In this document: in pieces, positions 1 through 14,230 of the stretch
Position numbering within the stretch: the first letter of the stretch is position 1
Layout: each line of letters begins with the position of its first letter
Assembly (NCBI GenBank): GCA_002104895.1
Contig: MCFG01000265.1
Location: 32,501-96,028 of the forward strand
Origin: Anaeromyces robustus
Lineage: Eukaryota > Neocallimastigomycota > Neocallimastigomycetes > Neocallimastigales > Neocallimastigaceae
Length of the DNA stretch: 63,528 nt
Direction of reading: 5' to 3'
The notes under the pieces: model-generated
Seen by the model: the letters and a program-made list of their open reading frames with translations, nothing else
Told to the model about the DNA's origin: nothing
The model's database searches: none
Program-made: the position numbers and the translations under genes

Positions 1-595
1 ATTAAAAGTTGGATATAGAAAGCAGTACTATATTAATATTAACATATGAATAAAATATTTTAGTATAAGAAAATTCTTTTTTATTTTATCATTTATCTAT
101 AATTATTAATAAAATATTTTTTATATCATATTTTTCTAAATTTATTACTTTAATAATATTTTATATAAAATATTACCATTCAAGGTTTTTATTTTTAACT
201 TTTTCAAGAATTTGTAAAGCTTCACTAACCATTTCTTCATAGTTATAAATAATTGCGAACATTAAAATAACAACAGGATTAGTATTTGAATTTGATAATA
301 CATTATTGATAGTATTTAAAACGTTTTCAATATCTCCTGTATTATTTGCTTCTTTAGCTGATAAATATTGTGCTAATAATTTAATTGCACATAATTCTTC
401 TGGATGATTATCGTTAACTTCTTCAATAATTTTTTGATATTGTTTAAGAGCAATTAAAGAACGGAAAATCAAACATTGTTTTTCTAATCTTCCTTGAGGT
501 GTAGATGGATTAGTAGTGTCATTAATAACTAATGGATAATTTCCAACATAAAAGTTGTTTTTTATTATGTGTAATTCATCAAATTCTTCTGCCAT
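1..595 (-). CDS. Coatomer subunit epsilon (COPE/SEC28), 5' part, runs off the window
   Basis: The epsilon subunit stabilises alpha-COP in the COPI coat for Golgi-to-ER transport. Exon 1 is 595-177 and exon 2 begins at 27 and leaves the window; the 149-bp intron has GT at 176-175 and AG at 29-28. The join reads LECTAFYIQLLI, close to the LECTAMTVQILLKL region of animal epsilon-COP, which confirms both splice sites. The visible ~148 residues start MAEEFDELHIIKNNFYVGNY and form the first helices of the TPR-like solenoid. I place the start at 595 (AAAATGGCA context, where the family begins) rather than at an in-frame ATG 15 codons upstream. The 3' half is outside the window. Family call is sure; start is likely. 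Confidence 0.88.
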
Positions 596-2034
596 TTTTA
601 ATTCTAAAATATAAAAAATGTAATAAATAAAACTTATCAATTTAAATGTACTTATCTTATAAATCTTTTTATTTGATAATGTATATTTTTTGAAACATTC
701 ATATTATTAATTATTATTTTTTGATATTTTAAAAAGATATTAAAACATTTATTTTTATTATTATAAATTATTAATTTTTATACATTATATTTTATTAATA
801 ATTATTCCTTTACTAAAACTTATAAATAAAGAAATAACTTATCATATACATAGTATATGTATTATATATAATTTTTATTTTAAAAAAACTTATTATGTTT
901 TTTATCCATTTTATTATAATAAATAATGATAGAAATTTTTTGTAAAATTATTTTATTTTCATTATTGTTAAAAATTATTAGAAAGATGATACTATAAAGA
1001 TGATATTTAACAAACTTTCATATTTATTGAATATTATAGTGCATTTTTTTTTATATTTTACATTTTAATTACCTTTTTTATTTCACTGTTAATTCAAAAT
1101 TTAATATTGTTTTTTATTAAATAAAAGAAATATCTATTTATTGACTTTTTATTTAATGTTTAATCAATTATTTATGTTTTAATATAATTAAAGGATTAAA
1201 TACATTAAAAATTGTATGATACATTTATTTTACAATAATGTATTAAAATGTATTTTATATTTATTATAAAAAATGAAGTAGATAGTTATTTGGTCTAATA
1301 ATTAGTATATTAAAAAATTAATATAAGAAATATTAGTTTTTTTTTTTTTTTTTTTTTTATTATTATTGGCTAATAATTATATTTATTATTATTATTAGTA
1401 TATGTAAATATTATTATTGGCTTAAAAAAACTGTACATTTTTAATTTAATCATGTATATATATATAAAAGTATATATATATATTTTAATAATACACTCTC
1501 TTATTTAAATTATTCAGCATTTAAAAGGTAAAATATTTATACTGGAAAAAAAGAAATAAAGCAATTATATATAAAAACCAATGATATGATTTTATTTATA
1601 ATTTTATTATTATCAATTAATATTTTGAAATGGGGGAATCAATTATTTTATATTTAATGATATTGAAATATAAATGAGTAGTAAATTAAGAGAAAGAAAG
1701 TTGTAAAATTAGTCAGAGTTATGTATACTAGCATAAAAATAATCCTTGAAACTATTTTTATAAAAATGGTTTCAAGGATTATTTTTATTATTTTGCTTTT
1801 TCTATATATATATATATATATATATAGAAGAGTTATGTATACTAACATAAAAATAGTCTCAAAGACAATGGATTATTATATTATCTTAATTTATTTTATA
1901 TATAATATATATTTTAATAATTATTAGTAATTAATTTAACGATTAATCCTCGATAATATAATTTATGTATATAAACTTTAATGAAAATAGCATACATTAA
2001 TTAAATTTAAATTTACAATTATATAATTATAAAG
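596..2034. other. Intergenic region between divergent COPE and MetRS genes
   Basis: This 1.4-kb AT-rich spacer holds the promoters of two divergent genes. I see no coding exon. It contains a T20 tract near 1337, TA dinucleotide runs at about 1452-1480 and 1804-1826, and a near-perfect palindrome with a flanking direct repeat (listed separately). Confidence 0.7.
1716..1856. repeat. 52-bp near-perfect palindrome flanked by a ~26-bp direct repeat
   Basis: Arms 1735-1752 and 1769-1786 are exact 18-bp inverted copies (key words AATCCTTGAAAC / GTTTCAAGGATT). The loop itself is palindromic (ATTTTTATAAAAAT), so almost all of 1735-1786 can fold as one hairpin. The words GAGTTATGTATACTA and CATAAAAATA occur at 1716-1740 and again at 1830-1855 with one mismatch (G/A). 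This could be a small MITE-like or cruciform element upstream of the MetRS gene. No transposase or target duplication is visible. Confidence 0.7.
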
Positions 2035-4323
2035 ATGTCAAAGCAGGTGAAAAGAGTTCAACCAACTTTATATTTACAACCATCTTTAAAGCAATTAGAA
2101 CTCGAAAGTTCTTTAAAGGCTTTATTAGCTATTCAAGCTGCTAATATTGATGTTAAACAAGCATCAACTAAATATGGTATAATATTTATTTTGATATTTA
2201 ATTTTAATATATGTAATTAAATAAGTATTATTATAAAATAGTTGAATTAATTTTTAAATTTTTAATAATGAAATATATTATTGTACATATATAGACCATT
2301 TTTCTCAATCTGTGATTTTAGATTTACCAGAAAACAATATTGTTCTTTTTGAACCATCTGCTATTGTCAAATATTTATTAAAGGAAAAAACTGATAATCT
2401 CAATTCTAAAGATTTAGCAACTGTTAATTCTTGGATTGAATTTGATGAATTCACTTTATCAAAATTGGTATCTAAAGAAAGTACTGATAATCTTGATGCT
2501 GCATTAGAAAAAATCGAAAATACTTTAAAAACTAATAACAAACAATTAGGAAAGGTATATATGACATATTTAATAAACATCGAAAAAGTAAAGAATTAAG
2601 TATTAATTTTTTCTTTATATTATTAAATGAAATAGGTTCCTTCTGAACTTGTAGACATTGCTATTTTCTCATCATTATTTGTTGGTTTATCTTATAAGAA
2701 GTTTGATATTACTAAATATCCAAATATTAAAGAATGGATGAATGAAAAATTACAAAATCAAGCTAATATTTATGTTTCTGCAACTAGAAAATGGGGAAGA
2801 GTAGGCATTAAATAAATGCTATATTAAATATTTACATATATATTAATTATTCATTATTAATATATATTATTAATATATTAGATTATGGGTTTCCCAGCTG
2901 AACAAAAAGTTGATACTAAAAATTCTATTACTTTGAATCACCATGATAGAATTATGTAAGCAATTAAATTGTAGTACTATAGAATGATTAATAAATAAGC
3001 TATATTTAAATATTTATTATTAATTTTTTTTATTCATTAATATACACATACATATTAAATATATTAATGATATTAATGATATTAATAGTTTACCAGTTAA
3101 TGACAAAAAGAATATTCTTGTTACTAGCGCTTTACCGTATGTTAATAACGTTCCACATTTAGGTAATATTGTTGGTGCTATGCTTAGTGCTGATTGTTTT
3201 ACTAGGTATACTATTAAATATAATTTTTATTATATAGAAGTTATTGTGAATTATATATATTATTAAATTTATAATAAATATGAATATTAAATTTTATATA
3301 AACATAAATATTTGTTTCTTTAATTTTTAATTAATAATAGATATGGTCGTTTAAGAGATTATAATATTATTTTTATTAATGGTACTGATGAATATGGTAC
3401 AGCTACTGAGACCAAAGCTTTGGAAGAAAAATGTACTTGCCAAGAATTATGTGATAAATATCATGCACTTCATAAAGAAATTTATCAATGGTTTGGTATT
3501 GATTTTGATTACTTTGGTAGAACTACTACTGAAAAGCAAACTGAGTATGTTTTTTTATTACAATTTTTATATATAATTTATATTTTATATTAACCATATA
3601 TATTATAATATAATTAATAAATGTAATATTTATTTTAAGAGTTGCACAAGATATATTTTTAAAACTTCATAAAAATGGTTATCTTCTTGAAGATACTGTT
3701 ACTCAACTTTACTGTGAAACCTGTAAGTTATTTTTAGCTGATCGTTTCGTAGAAGGTGAATGCCCATTCTGTCATTATGATGTAAGTGTGTATTAAACTT
3801 ATATTTTCACTAATAGTGATTAATTATAATAAAAATATTAAATTATAATAAATCGTTTTATTATTATTCGATTTTATAGGACGCTAGAGGTGATCAATGT
3901 GATAAGTGTGGAAAGTTAATTAATGCTGTTGAACTTATTAAACCACGCTGTAAAGTTTGTAACAATACTCCAAAAACCAAGACTTCAGAACACATTTTTA
4001 TTGATTTACCAAAATTACAAGATAAATGTGAAGCTTTTGTTAAAAAGAATAGTGTTGAAGGTGAATGGTCATCTAACAGTATTAGTATTACTAATGGTTG
4101 GTTAAAGGAAGGATTAAAACCACGTTGTATTACTCGTGATTTAAAATGGGGTACTCCTGTTCCATTAGAAAAATATAAGGATAAAGTATTTTATGTTTGG
4201 TTTGATGCTCCAATTGGGTAATTAATAATACATTTTGTATATAAATATTTTTTAAATTATAAATTTTTATCAATATATATATATATTGTGATATATATTA
4301 TTTGAATAATTAATAATATAATT

Positions 4324-4355
<32 letters not shown>

Positions 4356-5434
4356 GTTATATTTCAATGACTGCTAATTACACACCAGAGTGGAAGCAAT
4401 GGTGGATGAATCCAGATAATGTTCAATTATACCAATTTATGGGTAAAGATAATATTCCATTCCACACTGTAATTTTCCCATGTTCTGAAATTGGTACTGG
4501 TGATAATTACACTTTATTAAATCGTCTTAGTACAACTGGTAAATAATTAAATGAATAAATAAACATAAAATATTTTATTGTTACATAAAAAGTATTTATG
4601 CGTATAAATATTGGATAATATTATTAATCATATATTTTTTTTAAATTTATTTCATTTTAAGAATATTTAAATTATGAAAATGGTAAATTCTCTAAGTCAC
4701 GTAATGTTGGTGTCTTTGGTAATAATGTAGTTGAAACTGGTGTTCCAGTTGAAGTATGGCGTTACTATTTATTAATTAACAGACCAGAATCTAATGATAG
4801 TGCTTTTACTTGGAATGACTTTATCTCACGTAATAATAATGAATTATTAGCTAATATTGGTAATTTCGTTAACCGTTTATTAAAATTTGTTGCTGCTAAA
4901 TATGATTCAATTATTCCAGAATATGACCTTTCTGGACCAATTGAACAAAAATTAATTGAAGATGTTAACAAATTATTAAAGGAATACATTCATAATATGG
5001 AAGTCTGTAAACTTCGTGCTGGTTTAAAGACTGCTATGGATATTTCTCAAGTTGGTAATGCTTACTTACAAGAAAATAAGATTGATAACAAATTATTCAC
5101 TGAAAAACGTGAAATTTGTAATAATGTTGTTGCTGCTTCTGTTAATCTTATTTATTTATTAAGTTCTTTAGTTTATCCATTCATGCCAACTACTACTGAA
5201 TCTATTCTTAAGCAAATTAATGCTCCATTAAGAAAAATTACTGATGTCTGGGAAGCTAATGAAATTTTACCAGGCCACACAATTGGAAAACCAGCTTATT
5301 TATTCAAGCGTATTGACCCAGAAATGGAAAATATTTGGCGTGAAAAATATGGTGGCAATGCCCCAAAAGAATCTAAGCCAGCTGCTAAGAAACAAAAGAA
5401 AGCTTCAAAAGAAAATAAAACTTCAAAAAACTAA
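2035..5434 (+). CDS. Cytosolic methionyl-tRNA synthetase with GST-like N-terminal domain
   Basis: Charges tRNA-Met with methionine (class I synthetase). Ten exons: 2035-2176, 2295-2554, 2636-2800, 2882-2955, 3089-3205, 3341-3544, 3640-3781, 3880-4217, 4357-4538, 4662-5434; all introns GT-AG; 798 aa. Residues 1-~205 resemble the GST-like appendix of yeast Mes1, which docks on Arc1-type cofactors. The HIGH motif is HLGN (237-240) after PYVNNVP. The double zinc knuckle has Cys pairs 346/349, 362/365, 375/378 and 392/395. KMSKS is KFSKS (550-554). The anticodon-binding helical domain follows, then a short Lys-rich tail ([19 protein letters not shown]) in place of an EMAPII-type tRNA-binding domain. 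Length and layout match fungal cytosolic MetRS. The first ATG follows an AT-only leader and is the only in-frame start before the GST-like fold. Confidence 0.95.
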
Positions 5435-5500
5435 TAAAATAAAATAAAATAAAATAAAATAAAATAAAATAAAATAAAATAAAATAAAATAAAATAAAAT
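5434..5500. repeat. (AAAAT)n microsatellite, about 13 units
   Basis: A regular pentanucleotide repeat starts right at the MetRS stop codon and forms the start of its 3' UTR. Confidence 0.9.
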
Positions 5501-5979
5501 TAAAACAAAAAATAACAATAATAATAAATTTAATTAAATAATGGAAATTAATTTAATTAAATATTAATTTTATTTGTTAATAAAGGTGTATTTTTCTCAT
5601 ACATAGATTTTTATTTTTTTTCTAGACACCTAATATTTAACAAAAAAAGTATTAATTTTCAATATTTCAATAATATACTCTATTTTAATTTTTTTTTATT
5701 TTATAGCAAAATTAACGATAATGAATATTAATAAGCTTATTATAATATTATTTATAGCATATTTTTATAATATTGTTATAATATACATGTAGTTTTTATA
5801 TATAATATAATAAAAAAAAAAGATAAAAAAATTTCGAAATTTTAAAATTTAATGTAAAATAATGTACATACATTAATTACATTTTTGATACATTTTTTGA
5901 TTTTTAATTTTTAATTTTTATTTTTTTTTTTTTATCAAATTTCTAAAAATTTGATAATAATATAGACTTTTAATATAAC
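5435..5979. other. Intergenic region with (AAAAT)n run
   Basis: About 0.5 kb between the MetRS stop and BCP1 start. It begins with a pentanucleotide AAAAT run to about 5500, followed by A/T homopolymers. No exon seen. Confidence 0.7.
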
Positions 5980-7889
<1,910 letters not shown>

Positions 7890-8310
7890 TTATATATATA
7901 TTTATAAAATACAAAAGCAAAAAACAGACCAAATCAAAAACAAAAAATCAAAACAAACATTTTTTTCTTTTTATTTTTGTTCTCCATATTATTTATTTAA
8001 TATTTATTTAAATTATTTTAATTTTATATTAACAATAAAATTTTAAGATATAGAAATATATTATAAGTTAAATTTGTAATAAAAAATAATAAATACCAAT
8101 GATTTATTATTTCTGTAATTATTATATTTATTAATTATTAACTATTTATTAATATATAATTATTATTATTTTTTTTTCTATTTTTTCTCTCCCATCTATT
8201 AATCTATTATATTATATATAAAGAGTTTTATTTTTTTTTTTATAATTTATAATAATTATTTTTTTATTAGTTATATTTTTACTATTATTTACATATTTAT
8301 ATTGATAAAT
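7890..8310. other. Intergenic region between convergent BCP1 and UFL1
   Basis: 420 bp shared by two converging 3' ends. Only A/T-rich low complexity and AATAAA-like words; no exon. Confidence 0.7.
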
Positions 8311-10663
8311 CTATAAAAAGAGTTTTATTAGAGATTGTGATAGTTCAGGTAATTGTTTAAGATCAGTGTCAGATATTTTATTTTTCAATTTACTTATAAT
8401 TAATTTTTGATAATGTAGAAGAACTGGGTGATTTTCATTCTGCTTAAGTGGTCCTTTTAATAAAAATGGGACATATTTACCAGAAATAAAAAGTGGTAAA
8501 TTATATGATTGTTGGAAAATTAATAAACAAATTAAATGTAGTATTAATGCATGATTTGAGTTTTCATTTAAATTGACAATATTATCTTTTAATTGCTGTA
8601 TTAGAGAATCTTTATTTAAATTTAAGATTTCTTTCTTGATAATTTCTTCATTATCTAAATTTGGTTTTATTTGTAATTCTATAAGAAGCGATTCAACTAA
8701 CTCGATAAATTTTGATATATCCTATATGATGATTTTATTATTTATATATTAAATATTAAATTTTTAGTTTAGTTTATATAAATATTATAAATTATTTTAT
8801 TAATGGTTATTTTATAATAATAACCTTTTTATTATTCAATGTTTCGAATAAATCATTTAATAATTCTGATAAAGGATTGTCTAAATTTTTTAAAGCTAAG
8901 GTTTTTTCCACAGGATCTACATTAATTGCATTATATTTTTCGTCGATAAATAGTGTGTAATCGTGGAAATTTACCAATAAAGCATAAGCTAATAATAAAG
9001 TAGATAATTCATTGAAATCAGTATTAAATAAATCATCTATTAAACGATTTTTTACATTTTCATCTTTAAAACATTCAATTGCTTCTAATTTCATTTGAGT
9101 ATTAATGAATTTTTTGGTTGTTAAGTCGGAGAGTTTATGCTTTTCATTAAGATCAATTTTATATCCATTATTTTGTGGTATGAATATTGATTTTAATAAG
9201 TTTTTGTAATCCTCTTCTAAGTTTTCTTTCAAAATTTTGACAATTTCACTTAAGACTTCTTCTTCATCAACTTTTAATTCATTATTTATTAATTCTATTT
9301 GTTTTATCAGTTCATCAGTTAACTATTATAATAATATTATTATTATTAATGAATAAAATTATAGTTTATTAATATTTCAATTTTTATATATTAAAAAAAA
9401 ATAATGCAAGATAAGAATTTTTAAATAAAAATACCTCTTTTTGATTTAATCTTTTAACTTCTTTTTGAATTAAAAATGAACTTCTTTTTTGAATATCAGT
9501 TTCAATTTTATATTCTTTAGTTTGGGCATATACAATTGATTTTTTTTCTATATAATTCTTTAAAATGTTATAACATGTTTTAATATATATGTTTTTAACT
9601 AAGAAATTTTTCAATTGTTTTATATAATTATCATCAGTTTTATCAACATTTTTATTTAAAATTTTAAGTAATGAAAGCGAATTGAGAAATTCCGACGCAT
9701 CAGAAGGTTGATATGAAGGTGGAAGTAAATTTATTACATTAATGAAATTTTCATGTTTAATTTCACTTATATTCGCTTCAAATTGCTCACAAAAGGATTT
9801 AGTAAATGCAAAGTTAGAACAGATATGAATATCTGGTTGGATGGTTAATAAATATTCTTTGGGATTGTCGATATTATATTGTTTAACAAAATCAAATTCT
9901 ATGTAACTATTTTGAATTAACCAATTTTGAATGATATTTTTTTGAGCATTAGAATAAAGTTTAGGATAATAAATTTTTGTATTACCTAATAATTCTATTA
10001 AGTGTATAGAATTAAATTATAAATAATTATGATATTAATATAATAATAATAACAACAATGAATGACTATAGAAACAAATTAATTTAAATACTTTAAAGAT
10101 TTACCTTGAATTGCTGCATCATGAATATGGTACTGATTTTGAATACAAGAAATTGTTGTTGGAATTGTAATACCATTTAATATACCATTTAGAATAGTTT
10201 TCTGTTTATTGATATAATCTTTGTTATATATTTCATTTTTTGAAATGACAAAGTTTGGGTTTGAAATAAATTTTTCTTTAACTAAATTATAAACAAAATC
10301 AGCATTAAGAACATTTTTTTGTGAAAAATCTAATATTGAGAGAATACCATAAATTTCTAAGGAAGCAGTAATTTTATTTATTATATTATTGATATATTTT
10401 TCACTTATTAAATCTCCATTATTTATTGTAATTCCATTCTTACTATTTTGTATTAGATAATCACAGTCTTCTTCAATTTGTAGTATATCAACATTTAATT
10501 TATTAACTAAATCAACTAATGAAATTCTTCCACAATTATGATCTAATTCTTTTTTTATTTCTTCACACACTCTTTTTTTAGTTATAATTACATCATCTGA
10601 TGTAAGGTGATTTTCTAGATTTAATTTTTCAATTAAATCAATGCAATTAATTCCAGAAATCAT
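8311..10663 (-). CDS. UFL1, E3 UFM1-protein ligase 1 homolog
   Basis: UFL1 acts with DDRGK1/UFBP1 at the ER to attach UFM1 to ribosomal protein uL24 and other targets. Exons in coding order: 10663-10105, 9994-9435, 9322-8825, 8721-8311; 675 aa against 794 in human. Recognisable blocks: NCIDLIEKLNLENHL, CGRISLVDLVNKLNVDILQIE (human [21 protein letters not shown]), IIQNWLIQNSYIEFDFVKQY, INVINLLPPSYQPSDASEF (human VDIAPLLPTSLSVEDAAIL), and HLICLLIFQQSYNLPLFISG near the C-terminus. The protein begins at about human residue 26, so the extreme N-terminal segment that completes a winged helix with DDRGK1 is missing or lies in an unseen upstream exon. The Lys/Gly-rich linker of animal UFL1 is also short. 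The intron 3 donor is GTTATT. Confidence 0.9.
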
Positions 10664-11341
10664 TTATTTACTTTTATTTTAGTATTATTATTATATTATA
10701 TATATCTTTTTAGATTCAATTTTGAATTTACCCAAATTTTATTTCAATTTTGATTTTCTTAATATTTTTTTTTATGAATATTTAAAGAGTATATTTCAAA
10801 TATAATATATTATTTATAATAATTTTTAAAATTCTTTTTTTTTTATATTCTATTTGTCAAAAGTTTATTTATTTAATTATTAACTACTATATAATAATTA
10901 ATTAAAATTTTTTAAATAAATCTTTTTGTGGATGATTTATTCATATTCTATTAAAATATTAAACTTTGTGTAATTTTTATAATGTTTTATAAAAAGAGTT
11001 TTTAAATAATACTTATAAAAGTCTACCTATATTTTTTTTTTTCTTTCTTTAATAGAGTTTATTGTAATAGAATTTATACAGTATATATTTTAATACAAGT
11101 TTGATAACATATATAATTAACATTTTATTATTTAAACAAATGTCATAATAAATAGCATTAATTTAATAATTTAATTATTTATGATATATTTTTATTTTTA
11201 TTTATATATATAAATAATATTATAAACATTAAAAATTTATTGTAAATTATTAATTTTAGGTAAAATTAAAATTCTTGTTTTCAATATTAAATTTAATTTT
11301 AATTTTTATTATTATTATTATAAGTAAATACAAGAATAATA
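10664..11341. other. Divergent promoter region between UFL1 and TBCK
   Basis: 680 bp, AT-only low complexity. It must carry both promoters. No coding exon or clear motif seen. Confidence 0.65.
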
Positions 11342-13418
11342 ATGTATGGTTCAAGAAATGTTAATGTTTATAAAATGAAAGACAATAATAATATTTCAGA
11401 GCTTTCTGCATTTAGTTTTGTTCCAAAACTTAGTTCAGAAAGAAGCACAACTACAAATATTATTGGTAGATTTCAATATTTAAAGAATCTTGAACATCCC
11501 AATTTATGTCAATATATTAATATAACAAAAAACAGAAAAGGTATGTAAAAATGAAAATAGATATATAGTAATATCAAATATTATTAAAGATATAAAATAC
11601 GTAATATTAATATTGTAATACAATGATGTAATAAAATGATTTAGATAGAATCTTTATTGTTTCTGAATACTTTGAAAATTCATTAGAAGAACATTTAAAA
11701 CAATGGTATGATAAAATATGATATATGATATATATATATTATTGAACCATAGTAGAGTTAAATATAATAAATTTGAATATAAATTATAATTTATAGGTCA
11801 AATATAACAAATATAACTAGACTCAAAAGATTAACATATCAAATTTTGAGTGCATTAGTCTATCTTAATGAAAATGGAATTGTTAATAGAAATTTGAGTT
11901 TAAATAACATATTATTAGATAATGAAGTAATAAATTTTAGTATTATTTAAAAATTATTGAATTTAATAATTTATTTGCTATTTATTTTTATTCCTTTTAA
12001 TAACTTTAAAATAATTAAATTAAAAACACTTAACGAAATTTATAATAATTAATTTAAAATATATATATATTTTTTCAAAAGAATAATGTGAAGTTAGATA
12101 ATTGGGGATTTTATTATTTTACAGATAAAGGAAATGTTCCTTTTCCGATAGGGTATTTTTATTTTATTTTATATGGTATATATATAATATAATCGAATTA
12201 ATTATAGTAATCAATGTAAATGTATATATTTTTAATTTGTGTAGAAATCCTGAATTTTATGCACCTGAAATTATACAAACTGGATGTTGTAATTTAAAAG
12301 TAAGGATTTTATAATTTCATAAATAATAATTTATTATTAAATAAATATTTATTTTTTTATATTTAATAATACTTCATATTAATTAGGCTGATACATGGGC
12401 GTTAGGAGTTATACTTATATATATATATTTAGGATATTTACCATTTAATATTAATAATGTTAACTATTTAGAAGATTTATTTGAAGCAATTATATCATTG
12501 AAAAAAATTAAAAATGAAGAGAAACATTATTTGGTTGGAGATGAAGAAAAATGTAGCTCTTTGAAAACGTTTTTTAAAGATCAATTACAAGATGATGAAG
12601 AATTAAAATTGTATAAAGATTTTATTTTGACTTGTTTAGAGCCGGATGTTGAATTAAGACCAACACCATCAGAATTATTATGTCATGATTTTATAAAAGA
12701 ATTTAATATAAATACTAATGAAATGGAACATTTAACTACAAAATTTTATAAAAGTTATTCACTTTTTTCAGAAAGTATTAATAATAATATATATGATATT
12801 AATAATCAAGATCAAGTAGAAAATAATATAAATGATAATGTAAATACTTATTTAGATGAAAAAAAGATAAATATAATTAGATATGAAGATTCATTAATAA
12901 ATGATATAGGTAAGAGTGAATTGGAATTAGAGAGATTACAACCAAAAGTTATATTTTATTTATGGCGTTTAGCTGGTGGAGACTTAGAATATGAATTTAT
13001 AAAACAAGAACTTATAAGTTTACCATCAATATATAGAGTTAGAAATGCTTCTCGTATTTATTATTCATTAAATGAAGATAATTCTGGTATTGTTATTAGT
13101 GATAAAAATTCTCTTCAACAAATAGCGGATCCAGAAAATTTATATCAAGATAAAAAATTAATTTTGTCATTAGATAGTTTAATATCTCAATTTGATGAAT
13201 ATAAAAAATCTAATAATAATAGTAATAATAATAATAATGATAATGATTTTTTAATTAGTTTATTAAAAAATGATACAAATTATTTTTTGTCAAAAAATGG
13301 TATAAGTCAAGAGAAGGATATATCACTTTTGGATTTTGTAAATAATAATGAATTTGTTGATTTTTGGAATTCATCTAAAAGTGTTAATGTAAATATAGAT
13401 ATATTATATAATTGTAGG

Positions 13419-13455
<37 letters not shown>

Positions 13456-14174
13456 AATAATTATTATCATTTTTAATAATAAATATATTATATAGAAAAT
13501 AAATGATAATAATAGTAATTTAAATGAAAATATTGATGAAAATGATAAAGTTAATAATATAAATAAGGATAAAAATGATGATCATTATGAAGAAATAAAT
13601 AAAATACTTGATGAAGATGAAACGAATAATAATATTAATAAAGATGATGTTCAGAAAACTATATTAGAACTATACTATAATTCTTCAGTATTAGATAAAG
13701 ATGTAATTTTTCAATATGGAAGAATAAAACTTTTTGATCGTTTGTTACATCAATTACCTGCATCATGGAATGAATTTATTCAGGAAGCTAAAATACATAT
13801 ACCATCAGTAAGTTACTTTGAAAATAAACATATATAACTTAAATATATATATATTTGTAATTTTGTAAAATAATAAAATAAACATATATATTAAATAAAA
13901 TAAATAAAAGTTTTTAAGAGGAAAAATATGGTCAGCAGCATTAGGTGTTACGGGCGATTCAAAAACTGTATATAATTCACTATGTGAAAAATGTAATATA
14001 AGAAGCTATGATAATACAGATACTAGCATGATAGACCTTGAAAGACAAGTACGTGTTATTTTGATCAAATTATTTTTATTCTGTAATATTTTATTAATAT
14101 ATATATATCTTTTTTTTTTTTTTTTTTGTATTACATTTTTTTATAGTTAGAAGCTGATATACCAAGATGCCATC

Positions 14175-14230
<56 letters not shown>

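Noticed and set aside
1654-1927. Open frames on both strands over the 1.7-kb hairpin
   Set aside because: They arise from the palindrome and TA repeats; no start context or neighbours support a gene.
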